Positions 35,903 through 43,656 of a stretch of 64,000 nt of DNA are shown here, in pieces. The stretch covers positions 1 to 64,000 of the forward strand of contig JAJRQC010000135.1 of the NCBI GenBank assembly GCA_024280455.1. Direction: 5' to 3'. The notes beneath the pieces are model-generated. The model saw nothing but the letters and a program-made list of their open reading frames with translations. It made no database searches and was not told the origin of the DNA. Position numbers and translations under genes: made by a program. Numbering within the stretch: position 1 is the first letter of the stretch; every line of letters starts with the position of its first letter. This DNA comes from Deltaproteobacteria bacterium. GTDB lineage: Bacteria; Desulfobacterota; Desulfobulbia; Desulfobulbales; Desulfobulbaceae.

Positions 35903-37333
35903 ATGTCACCTCTTCTTTCCTGGAATCTGCGGGAGCGCAGCTCGTTTATTTACCGGATTCTCCATCTGCTCGACTGCTCCCTGGTCTGTGGTGTTCTCTG
36001 GCTGCTGGTGTATCTCTATAAGGTGCCCTGGAATTTTTATTACACCTATCTGGAAATTCTTGTTTTCGTTATCTGCTTTATCAGCTTTCACTCGTTCCAG
36101 ATGTACCGTTCCTGGCGCGGCTGGAAATATTTCCGTGAATTTCTTGTTATTCTAAAAGCCTGGAGCACCGTGGTCGGCTGCCTCCTCTTCTACTTCTTTA
36201 TATTCAAGATCTCCGAGGCCTATTCCCGGGTGGTCTTTATGATCTGGTCTGTGTCCATGCCGGTGTTGATTTTTCTCCTGCACCTTGTTGTTCGCAAGAC
36301 GCTCCGCTACTACCGCTCCCAGGGGAAAAATATTCGTCATGCCGTTATCGTCGGTGCCGGGGATCTGGGCTTCAGGATGGCCAGGGAGGTGGAAAGTATT
36401 CCCTGGGCCGGCATAGAAATTGTCGGTTTCTTTGATGATAAAATCGATAGCAGCGGACAGGGGATGATCCTGAATCGACCATTACTCGGGCGGATTGATG
36501 AGGTTCGTGATTTTTTAAAAAACAATGATATTGATTACGTGTATATCGCCCTGCCCATGCGGGCCGAGCGCAAGATTTTTAAAATTCTTCAGGAGTGCCG
36601 GGATCTCGGGGCCCGGATTTTCCTGGTACCGGACCTGTATATCTATGGCCTCCATCATGCTGAAATTCAGTCTCTTGGCGAAATGCTGGTTCTTAATTTC
36701 AATCCGGATACCAGTTGGAAACGCAGTTTTGATGTGATCTTTTCCTCGCTGGTACTGTTTTTCGGCTTTCCGCTTTTTCTTGTTGTAGCCGCCTTGATAA
36801 AAATCGACAGCCGGGGTCCCCTGTTTTACCGGCACCGGCGGATCACTTCGGCCGGTCGTGAGTTTGAGTGCCTCAAGTTCAGGACCATGGTTGTGGATGC
36901 CGATGAGCAGCTCGAGACCATTCTTGCCAAACATCCTGAAATGGAAGAGGAGTGGGTCCAGTCGTATAAGTTAAAAAATGATCCTCGGGTCACCCGGATC
37001 GGCCGTTTTCTGCGCCGAACCAGTCTTGATGAGCTCCCCCAGTTTTTCAACGTCCTCAAGGGCGAAATGAGTGTGGTCGGGGCCCGGCCCATTGTCGGCA
37101 AGGAACTCGAAGAGTTTTACAAGGGAAACGGTGAGCAGAGTGCAGGCCGTTATGTGTCCATGAAACCCGGTATCACCGGACCCTGGCAGGTTATGAAACG
37201 CAGCGATACCGATGATTACAAAGAGCGGGTTGAGCTTGATGACTGGTATGTCCTGAACTTTTCCCTCCGCAACGACATCAAAATTATTTTCCAGACTATT
37301 CGCTGTATGTTCACCGGCAAGGGTGCGTATTGA
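35903..37333 (+). CDS. wbaP: Undecaprenyl-phosphate sugar phosphotransferase (WbaP-like)
   Basis: A 476-residue polyprenyl glycosylphosphotransferase that starts glycan assembly by moving a sugar 1-phosphate, often galactose or glucose, onto undecaprenyl phosphate. Four to five N-terminal helices are followed by a Rossmann-like region (HAVIVGAGDLGFRMAREVES). The catalytic domain begins KRSFDVIFSSLVLFFGFPLF and includes DSRGPLFYRHRRI, EFECLKFRTMVVDA, RRTSLDELPQFFNVLKGEMS and PGITGPWQVMKRSD (about residue 423). It closes the UXS-glycosyltransferase series, so the operon encodes both initiation and extension. Confidence 0.93.
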   Translation: MSPLLSWNLRERSSFIYRILHLLDCSLVCGVLWLLVYLYKVPWNFYYTYLEILVFVICFISFHSFQMYRSWRGWKYFREFLVILKAWSTVVGCLLFYFFIFKISEAYSRVVFMIWSVSMPVLIFLLHLVVRKTLRYYRSQGKNIRHAVIVGAGDLGFRMAREVESIPWAGIEIVGFFDDKIDSSGQGMILNRPLLGRIDEVRDFLKNNDIDYVYIALPMRAERKIFKILQECRDLGARIFLVPDLYIYGLHHAEIQSLGEMLVLNFNPDTSWKRSFDVIFSSLVLFFGFPLFLVVAALIKIDSRGPLFYRHRRITSAGREFECLKFRTMVVDADEQLETILAKHPEMEEEWVQSYKLKNDPRVTRIGRFLRRTSLDELPQFFNVLKGEMSVVGARPIVGKELEEFYKGNGEQSAGRYVSMKPGITGPWQVMKRSDTDDYKERVELDDWYVLNFSLRNDIKIIFQTIRCMFTGKGAY

Positions 37334-37528
37334 CAGGACATTCCTAACCCGTGTTTTTCACAGGGCGCGCGTTGCGAAAAATCGGGAAGTGCCGTCGATA
37401 TGAGGCACAGCGTCAAGAGCATTCACCGGCAAACTGTCAGGATGTCGAGAATGCTTTTGGCGCTGTAACGAAGGAGACCGAGTGCTTACCGGCTTTGAGC
37501 GGATTTCTGTAAAATTCGGGTTAGCCCC

Positions 37529-38284
37529 TTACTTCGCATTCACCGCCTGCAGAAGTTGATTCGGTGCATCTTCCAGCCCTTCCTCAATGTCAATGATCGC
37601 GGTTTCCGCCCGTTCCGCCCTGCGTATGGTGGAAGAATCCGGGAAAAAGGCAACCGGTGCCTCACCCAATGAATCGATGAGAAACTGCCTGTCTTCTTCA
37701 TCCTGAACCAGATTGCCGACAAACAAAACCCGTGGAATTTTAACGTCGTCGGCCATCTGTTTGATTTTCAGTGCGGTCCGGATACTGGATCGTGAGGGAA
37801 TGACCACGATCAGCAGCTGGTCGACCCCGGCCACCGTGCCCCGGCCAAGATGCTCGACCCCGGCTTCCATGTCGAGCAGGACCACCTCTTGAGCAGTCAG
37901 CAGCATTTTTTTGAGCATCTTTCTCAGAACATGATTTTCCGGGCAGGCACATCCCCCCTCGGCAACCTGGACCGCACCGAGCACCATCAGTCGTATACCT
38001 TCATAGTCGATCATGAAATCCCGCAGCAGATCGTTGACATCGGGATTGAGATTGTAAAAGGGAGAGCCTTCGCTTTTACCCGCCCGTTCGGCCAGCAGTT
38101 TGGTCATCTCGGCAATAGGTCTGACCTCACCTGCATTCTTGATTCCCAGAGTTTCCGCCATGTGGGGGCTCGGGTCGGCATCAATGATCAGTACCTCCCG
38201 GCCCTGTCTTCGTAACTCACCGGTCAGTAAAGCCATTATTGTTGTTTTGCCGACGCCGCCTTTGCCACTGATTGCTATTTTCAT
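37529..38284 (-). CDS. cooC: CooC-like MinD/ParA-family ATPase
   Basis: A 251-residue P-loop ATPase. The deviant Walker A is SGKGGVGKTTIMALLTGEL at the N-terminus, IIDADPSPHMAETLGI is the switch region, and GGCACPEN supplies the C-x-C motif that in CooC holds nickel at the dimer interface. VVLLDMEAGVEHLGRGTV is the Walker B area. CooC proteins help insert nickel into CO dehydrogenase. No CO dehydrogenase gene is in this window, so the client may be elsewhere. I chose ATG 38284; a TTG two codons upstream is weaker. Confidence 0.85.
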   Translation of the reverse strand: MKIAISGKGGVGKTTIMALLTGELRRQGREVLIIDADPSPHMAETLGIKNAGEVRPIAEMTKLLAERAGKSEGSPFYNLNPDVNDLLRDFMIDYEGIRLMVLGAVQVAEGGCACPENHVLRKMLKKMLLTAQEVVLLDMEAGVEHLGRGTVAGVDQLLIVVIPSRSSIRTALKIKQMADDVKIPRVLFVGNLVQDEEDRQFLIDSLGEAPVAFFPDSSTIRRAERAETAIIDIEEGLEDAPNQLLQAVNAK

Positions 38285-38571
38285 TTTCAAATCCTGTTTC
38301 GGTTGCCTTCTGTGAAAGATTGATTACAATATAAGGGAACTGTTCAACTGCGGCCTGCGAGATCAGTGCATACATCTGAACAGTTACAGCAGAGTTTTCG
38401 GCTCTGGATAGATACAATATAAGAAACTATGTGTCTTTTGCCAGAAAATCGTCTCGGGAATCGAAAAACGGCACCCATAAGTATGAGGCGATTTGCATGG
38501 TTTGTTGAGACCGCGACCGGGAGGTTTTTCGGTCATGTTGATGAAATTTACTTTTAAGGAGAACTTTGTAT
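38285..38571. other. Divergent spacer between cooC-like and BI-1 genes
   Basis: This 287-nt spacer carries the promoters for two divergent genes. AACTGTTCA near 38338 has its inverse TGAACAGTT about 40 bases on, and ACAATATAAG occurs twice (near 38327 and 38414), so a bound regulator is possible. AAGGAG at 38558-38563 serves the BI-1 gene. Confidence 0.4.
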
Positions 38572-39288
38572 ATGGAGACCCAACAGTATCAAACCGCTAT
38601 CGTAACGGTTGAACAGGCCCGCCGGGAGGCATCAACGGGTTTTCTGGCCAAAGTCTTCAACTGGATGGCCATCGGCCTGGGGTTGACCGGCGTGGTCGCC
38701 TGGTTTACCGCAAGTTCCGGCCTGGCTATGTCCATTGTCGGCAGTCCCGTTTTCATAATTTTGATTCTTGCCGAGCTGGGCATGGTGTTTTATCTGTCGG
38801 CCCGGATCGACAAGATTCAGCCCGGTACCGCAACCGGCCTGTTTCTCGGCTATGCCGTGTTGAACGGCCTGACCCTGTCCACTGTTTTTCTGGCCTACAC
38901 CAGAGCCTCAATCGGCGGCACGTTTCTTATTACCGCCGGCATGTTCGGGGCCATGGCCGTGTACGGGATGGTCACCAAGCGGGATCTGTCCGGGATGGGC
39001 TCTTTTATGTTCATGGGCCTGATCGGGATAATTATTGCCTCAATCGTTAATATCTTTCTGCAGAGCTCCAGTCTGTACTGGGCAATTTCCGTTATCGGGG
39101 TACTGGTCTTTGTCGGCCTGACAGCCTGGGACGTTCAGAAGATTAAGACCATGGGTGAACAGGGAATTATGGAGCAGGGCGAGGGGGCTATCCGCAAGGG
39201 CTCCATTATCGGGGCACTCGCGCTGTATCTTGACTTTATCAACCTCTTTCTGATGCTGCTTCGTTTCTTTGGCAGCAGCCGCGACTAA
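38572..39288 (+). CDS. Bax inhibitor-1/YccA family membrane protein
   Basis: A 238-residue protein with seven predicted membrane helices, of the BI-1 (TMBIM, YbhL/YccA) family. Landmarks are VFNWMAIGLGLTGVVAWFTA, LFLGYAVLNGLTLSTVFLAY, GMFGAMAVYGMVTKRDLSGM, TAWDVQKIK and ALYLDFINLFLMLLRFFGSS, the last being the family's C-terminal signature. Eukaryotic and bacterial relatives conduct calcium or modulate FtsH; the role here is not known. ATG 38572 is preceded by AAGGAG with good spacing. The gene ends at a strong terminator. Confidence 0.93.
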   Translation: METQQYQTAIVTVEQARREASTGFLAKVFNWMAIGLGLTGVVAWFTASSGLAMSIVGSPVFIILILAELGMVFYLSARIDKIQPGTATGLFLGYAVLNGLTLSTVFLAYTRASIGGTFLITAGMFGAMAVYGMVTKRDLSGMGSFMFMGLIGIIIASIVNIFLQSSSLYWAISVIGVLVFVGLTAWDVQKIKTMGEQGIMEQGEGAIRKGSIIGALALYLDFINLFLMLLRFFGSSRD

Positions 39289-39314
39289 GCTCACCGGAGT
39301 GGATATTGACATTC

Positions 39315-39347
39315 GGCTTGTCGCTTTTCGGCGGCAAGCCTTTTTTT
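39315..39347. terminator. Rho-independent terminator after the BI-1 gene
   Basis: GGCTTGTCGC (39315-39324) pairs with GCGGCAAGCC (39331-39340), ten base pairs with one G-T, around a 6-nt loop, followed by seven T. It overlaps the stop region of the convergent minus-strand gene and may serve both directions in part. Confidence 0.88.
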
Positions 39348-40326
39348 ATTGGTATTTTTCTACCAGTTCATACAGCCTGTCCAGATATTTTTCTTTATAA
39401 ATCAGTTGGTTGGATCCCTCGATCTCGCTTATGGTGACCGGGAGCAGGAGGTTGATGTCGATGCCGTGTCGATTGATGCCTTCCATGTTGGCGCGGTCGA
39501 CCAGCAGGATCGCATAGTAGTTGATCAGCAGGCGTGACCGGGAATCCCGGCGAAAGAGATAGGAGCGCCCCCCCATGCTGTTGAGGAAAAACCCAGCATA
39601 TTCGTACATCTTGTTCAGTGGCGCATGAAAGGAAAACTTCTCATTGCTGCACTCCTGGCCGCCAGTCGTCCATGAAAACATGTCTGCGGCCACATCTTCA
39701 ATGGTCTCCCGTTCACGATCAAGGATTCCCTTGAGAATAAGGATATTTTTTCCACCTATGACCCGGAAAAAATGTGCCATGTTTTTCAGGATAGTATAGA
39801 GATCATCCGATTCCCGTGAGACAACCGGAGGATTATTCAGCAGTTTGGTAGCCAGGGCAAGAAAATAATCCTGGGCCGGGGCACCGAGTTCAAACTCCTG
39901 AATATATTCCTTTTGGTCCAGGTGGGTAAAAAAAGTATGCAATCTGACCGCAAGTTGTTCGCATTGGAGTTGCCGCGAGGTCAATACCGCCGGTACCGGT
40001 GCTGCCGGTTCTGGATTTTCTGTTTCTACAGCCCTGTTGTCTTCGTTTGGAATCTGTTCTCCACCACCAATCTGCGCTGGTGAGGATGGAGATTCTTCCT
40101 GCACCGTTAAGGGCGGCGGTTGGATTTCTGCTGAAGGGGCAGCAGGGGACGGCTGGATTGATGGTTGTTGAATGGTTGCAACGGGTGAATGTGCCGGTGG
40201 AGAGAAAAACATCCATGCCCCGGCTATCCCGGCGCCCAGAGCAAGACTGACCAGAAAAACAGGGAGGATAGAGTTTTTTTTTGTTCGTCCGGCTTGATCT
40301 GTGTCCGGACGCTCCGGTAAAGTCAT
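39346..40326 (-). CDS. Membrane-anchored protein with Pro-rich linker, unknown function
   Basis: A 326-residue protein that I do not recognise. A positively charged N-terminus is followed by one membrane helix (ILPVFLVSLALGAGIAGAWM, about residues 20-39), then ~75 residues rich in Pro, Ala, Ser and Glu, a likely periplasmic spacer. The soluble C-terminal domain from about residue 117 has LQCEQLAVRLHTFFTHLDQK, HFFRVIGGKNILILKGIL and INLLLPVTISEIEG, and looks all-helical. The layout suggests an envelope protein held near the inner membrane. It stands alone, with terminators on its 3' side and a long spacer upstream. Confidence 0.75.
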   Translation of the reverse strand: MTLPERPDTDQAGRTKKNSILPVFLVSLALGAGIAGAWMFFSPPAHSPVATIQQPSIQPSPAAPSAEIQPPPLTVQEESPSSPAQIGGGEQIPNEDNRAVETENPEPAAPVPAVLTSRQLQCEQLAVRLHTFFTHLDQKEYIQEFELGAPAQDYFLALATKLLNNPPVVSRESDDLYTILKNMAHFFRVIGGKNILILKGILDRERETIEDVAADMFSWTTGGQECSNEKFSFHAPLNKMYEYAGFFLNSMGGRSYLFRRDSRSRLLINYYAILLVDRANMEGINRHGIDINLLLPVTISEIEGSNQLIYKEKYLDRLYELVEKYQ

Positions 40327-40505
40327 AAAATTTCCATTATTATGGTAAGTTATATTTTATTCTGCTCGGTATTACTTTGTGTAATGTAGCAGAAAACGAC
40401 AGGAATGGAAAAAGAAAAATGAGAGCAGTCAATAGTTCATTCTCAAGTGTGTTCCTTTGCCACCATACCCCTGAATCGGGAGGAACATATCTATATCTTT
40501 CGTAA
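40327..40505. other. Intergenic stretch upstream of the anchored protein
   Basis: This AT-rich region must hold the minus-strand promoter of the anchored protein. No coding potential, tRNA or clear repeat was seen. It ends at the target duplication of a MITE-like element. Confidence 0.4.
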
Positions 40506-40513
40506 CTTCAGGC

Positions 40514-40712
40514 GTAACCGTACACCAAATAGCAACTAAGATTGATAAACCCATACTTGTAAGCGTTTACCAGATAAGCGCAGACTTCGGATAAGCGCAG
40601 ACTTCGGATAAGCGCAGACTTCGGATAAGCGCAGCGAAGCGGAGACTTCGATAGCTTGCCTATGTGAGGAGGCCTGATCGAACGAAGAGGGGGGGGGCTG
40701 GTGAACGCTTAC
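40514..40712. mobile_element. MITE-like element A with 8-bp target duplication
   Basis: A 199-bp non-coding element. Its left end GTAACCGTACACCA matches the inverse of its right end TGGTGAACGCTTAC at 12 of 14 positions, and it is flanked on both sides by CTTCAGGC (40506-40513 and 40713-40720), a perfect 8-bp direct repeat. GTAA ends with 8-bp duplications are typical of IS66-family elements, so an IS66-type transposase probably moved it. Inside are three tandem 17-bp units ATAAGCGCAGACTTCGG (40574-40624), a variant unit, and an internal second copy of the end (GTAAGCGTTTACCAG, 40559-40573). No transposase is encoded. The related element B is at 57587-57886. Confidence 0.88.
40574..40624. repeat. 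Three 17-bp tandem repeats within element A
   Basis: ATAAGCGCAGACTTCGG is repeated three times without mismatch, followed by a degenerate fourth unit (ATAAGCGCAGCGAAGCGG). Element B has six perfect copies of the same unit. There are no spacers between units, so this is not a CRISPR array. Confidence 0.93.
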
Positions 40713-40818
40713 CTTCAGGCAAGGCCATAAATTACCCCTCCCTTGTATGGTATCTTTTATAGATAAAAGCCCTATTTCTTGCCGGAATTGAATCGTCCAA
40801 ATTGATTGGTGGGCGAAT

Positions 40819-40849
40819 GAATGATCATTCTTTCTTAACAAGTTGTTAA
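40819..40849. promoter_or_regulatory. Two palindromes upstream of ppaC (operator candidates)
   Basis: GAATGATCATTC (40819-40830) is a perfect 12-bp palindrome and TTAACAAGTTGTTAA (40835-40849) is a perfect 15-bp one centred on G. A further GTTAAC follows at 40851-40856. They lie 40-70 bases upstream of the likely ppaC -35 box, a place suited to a dimeric activator or repressor. Confidence 0.45.
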
Positions 40850-40887
40850 AGTTAACTTATCTTAACAGAGTTCTAATCTTTTTCTAC

Positions 40888-40916
40888 TTGACGCTGATGG
40901 AGGAAAGAGCTACAGT
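40888..40916 (+). promoter_or_regulatory. Sigma-70-type promoter for ppaC
   Basis: TTGACG (40888-40893) and TACAGT (40911-40916) are spaced by 17 bases. Transcription from here would give an untranslated leader of about 95 nt before ATG 41017. Confidence 0.5.
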
Positions 40917-41016
40917 TTTTTTTGTTTTATGTACATGTCGGGCTCTCTGAGCCAACACCAAAAGGATAACTGTCTATTGTTACAGTTTTTTTAAACCGAT
41001 CCAAGGAGGAGTACCT

Positions 41017-41940
41017 ATGTCTGTCTATGTAACTGGCCACAAAAATCCGGATACTGATTCCGTCACCGCTGCCATTGCCTATGCCGAGTTGATGAAGGCT
41101 CAGGGCGAGGATGCCATTCCGTCCATGCAGGGTGAGATGAACCCGGAAACTGTCGTTGTTCTCGAGCGCTTTGGCGTTGCCGCACCGGAGATCATGACTG
41201 ATGCAACCGGCAAGCAGATTGCCCTGGTTGATCACAGTGACCTGAACCAGGCCCCGGATAACCTGAGTGCGGACAGTGTTGTTGCCATTGTTGATCATCA
41301 TAAGATCGGTGATGTAACCACCAACCAACCCATTTTCTGCTGTGTTCAGCCTGTCGGCTGTACTGGAACCGTCCTCAAACAACTCTACGATATTGCCGGT
41401 GTTGCCGTTGATACCAAAGTCGCCGGCCTGATGCTGGCTGCCATTCTCAGCGATACCGTCAACTTCAAATCGCCCACATGTACGGATGCGGATAAGAAAG
41501 CCGTGGCCGAGCTCAAGGAGATTGCCGGTGTAACTGATACCGATGAACTGTTCATGGCCATGCTCAAGGCCAAAAGCTCGGTTGACGGTGTACCTGCACG
41601 GGATCTGCTCAACCGTGATTACAAGGATTTCGATATGAACGGCAACAAGGTCGGTTGCGGTCAGCTTGAGCTGGCAACCCTGGACCAGGTCGCCGCTATT
41701 CGTGATGACCTGCTTGCCGCCATGAAGGAGCAGAAGGCCGAAGGCGGACATCACACCATTCTGCTGATGCTTACCGATGTCGTCAAAGAGGGAACCGAGC
41801 TGGTTGTTGTTTCCGACGATCCTTCCCTTGTTGAAGGTGCCTTTGACAGCAAGCTCGACGGAACCTCCATGTGGATTCCCGGCATGATGAGCCGGAAAAA
41901 ACAGACGGTGCCGAACATGCAAAAGGCATTCGGCTGCTAA
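41017..41940 (+). CDS. ppaC: Manganese-dependent inorganic pyrophosphatase
   Basis: A 307-residue family II pyrophosphatase (DHH superfamily) which splits PPi to two phosphates in the cytoplasm and so drives biosynthesis, including nucleotide-sugar formation. The metal ligands lie in GHKNPDTDSV (His8, Asp12, Asp14) and in VDHHKIG near residue 93. LSDTVNFKSPTCTDADK is another family block, and the C-terminal DHHA2 domain ends with SRKKQTVPNM, the substrate-binding S-R-K-K-Q. AAGGAGGAG just upstream is a very strong ribosome site, so high expression is likely. A promoter, palindromes and a strong terminator make it a single-gene unit. Confidence 0.96.
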   Translation: MSVYVTGHKNPDTDSVTAAIAYAELMKAQGEDAIPSMQGEMNPETVVVLERFGVAAPEIMTDATGKQIALVDHSDLNQAPDNLSADSVVAIVDHHKIGDVTTNQPIFCCVQPVGCTGTVLKQLYDIAGVAVDTKVAGLMLAAILSDTVNFKSPTCTDADKKAVAELKEIAGVTDTDELFMAMLKAKSSVDGVPARDLLNRDYKDFDMNGNKVGCGQLELATLDQVAAIRDDLLAAMKEQKAEGGHHTILLMLTDVVKEGTELVVVSDDPSLVEGAFDSKLDGTSMWIPGMMSRKKQTVPNMQKAFGC

Positions 41941-41974
41941 GTACGTAGATTACGTACAGCTCGTTGTCGTATCA

Positions 41975-42007
41975 GGGGATGGCCTTCGTGGCCATCCCCT
42001 TTTTTTA
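41975..42007 (+). terminator. Rho-independent terminator of ppaC
   Basis: GGGGATGGCC (41975-41984) and GGCCATCCCC (41990-41999) form a perfect 10-bp stem with a TTCGT loop, followed by seven T. Confidence 0.95.
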
Positions 42008-42033
42008 CTTCTACTGCATGGCCGAGCATTTTT

Positions 42034-43656
42034 TCATCCTGCCGGGCACCGTATCTTTTGAATTTTTTCAGTGTAGATAAAATTTTTATCCCGCTGGTCG
42101 GTATGGCACTGCAGGCAGATGTCCTGGTCAGGCTTTGCCGGGAGGACGGATTCGGGCATTTTGCTATGCTTGCGCGCCGGGCCGTGGCAGGTCTCGCAGC
42201 CGACCCCCTGCAACTCAAGCGGAATGTTGCTCAGCAAATCTTTTTCCTGAGCCTGACCGCTGTCATATGTGGGCAGGGTAACATGGCAGAGCAGGCAGTC
42301 CGGATTGTACTGTTGATCCAGATCAGCCAGAGTTTGCCAGGCCTTGGCGTGGTTGGTTGAGAGGTAAAATGATGTCTGTTCATGATGACATTTTTTGCAG
42401 GCCGGCCAACCGGCCATCTCCTGCAGGGGTTCTGGAAATTTGTTGTTTCCTGTTGTCTGCCGTTTTCCCGCCTGTTGTTTTTTTCGTTTTTGCTGAGCCT
42501 TGCGGTTGATCTGGTTAACCTCGCGTCTGGTCTGGTCGACGATGGCCTTGATTGACCTGTCTTCGGGCATGGAGGCTTTAAGGGCAATAAAACTGTTCTT
42601 GTAGCTGCACGTTGCCTGAGCCTGTCCATCACTCTCTATTTGCGCCTGCATCCGCTGTATGGCCTGTTCACTTTGTGCCTTGTTGTTCAGCAGCTGTTGA
42701 AACTGAGTGTTCTTTGCCAGGGCCTGCTCCGTGTTTCGTTTTTGCATCCGCCCGATCTGCCAGTTTATCCGGTCAAGACGATTTTGTTCTTTTTGCAGTT
42801 GAGTTGGGATAGGTTTGCCCCAGGTTTTGGAGCTGTTCCAATTGATCTGTAAAAACCCTACAGACTTTCCACGGGTTTCCGTCTGGCAGAGAAGGGTGTT
42901 GTTGATGTTGACCGGGGGCTGGTTGCCGCCGCCCTGTCCGGATTGGAAGAGAATATGAATGGTGTCGAATTGCCGGGCAATCTCTTCGTTTACTCTTCTT
43001 GGTTCGCTGGAGAGCAGGATAATCATATCCGCTTGTTTCTCGACTTCCTGAAGTATTTTCGGCAGGATTGACTGCCAGGGCAGGATATGAAATCCTTTGT
43101 CTTGCAGCATGTTTCCAGGGTTGCCGGTTAAACCGAGGATGGCGATCTTTAACGTACCCGCCCGGGTCAGCAGATACGGCTTGAATACGGGAGTAGTGCC
43201 GCGATTGGGGTATAGATTCATGGAGAGAAAGCTCAGGTTGTTTTCTCGTTCCAGTTGTTTGAGAAATGGCAGACCGGCGGCAAGGTCATGGGGTGCAATC
43301 CCGACTGCCCTGGTCCCCATTGCACTCACGGCCCGGGCAATTCCCTGTGCGGTTCGTTTTGCAGCCTCTTCCGCCGTTGCTGTAAGCATGGGTTGTTTGA
43401 AGAGCAGTGCCCCACTGTCGAGAATAAGGGCAGGGGTGTCCTCGGTTCCAGTAAGTCGATCGATTTGAAACGCTTTTCTGGACAGACCGCCCAGTTGCTT
43501 GCTGCTTCAGCCACAGGCTTCGAGCTCGCTGCGGACATCGTTACTGTACAAGAGGAGCAGGTTTGATCCGGCATGACTGATTGCCGGTCTCAGGCATGCA
43601 AGGGTGATAACCGCCATAAGAATATGTAAAAAATTATTTCTGCTGTTGGGTTGCAT
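42034..43656 (-). CDS. UshA-like selenoprotein with C-terminal tetraheme cytochrome c domain
   Basis: Reading from ATG 43656 through one in-frame TGA (43509-43507) gives a continuous 540-residue protein. The start [20 protein letters not shown] is a signal peptide. It leads into LLLLYSNDVRSELEACG, then the TGA as codon 50, then SSKQLGGLSRKAFQIDRL, matching the 5'-nucleotidase/UshA-like pattern in which a Cys-rich GELEPCGC-QLGGLSR segment is usual. A SECIS-like hairpin follows the TGA. A long Gln/Lys-rich coiled coil (about 275-405) leads to four heme sites C-x2-CH at Cys 420, 454, 487 and 514. The protein is periplasmic and probably redox-active. If the TGA is treated as a stop, the gene is cut to 451 aa (from 43389) and loses its signal peptide. 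Its start overlaps rarA by 23 bases. Confidence 0.82.
43478..43494 (-). promoter_or_regulatory. Bacterial SECIS element
   Basis: On the minus strand CUGGGC and GUCCAG form a 6-bp stem (one G-U) with the apical loop GGUCU, the loop found in the E. coli fdhF SECIS. The stem starts 12 nt and the loop 18 nt after the UGA at 43509-43507, within the range that bacterial SelB requires. Confidence 0.8.

Noticed and set aside
40574-40624. Short tandem repeats that might suggest a CRISPR array (also 57647-57748)
   Set aside because: Units follow each other without spacers and lie inside an element with inverted ends and a target duplication.
40927-41922. 331-codon open frame antisense to ppaC
   Set aside because: It mirrors the strong coding sequence of the pyrophosphatase; its own product resembles nothing.
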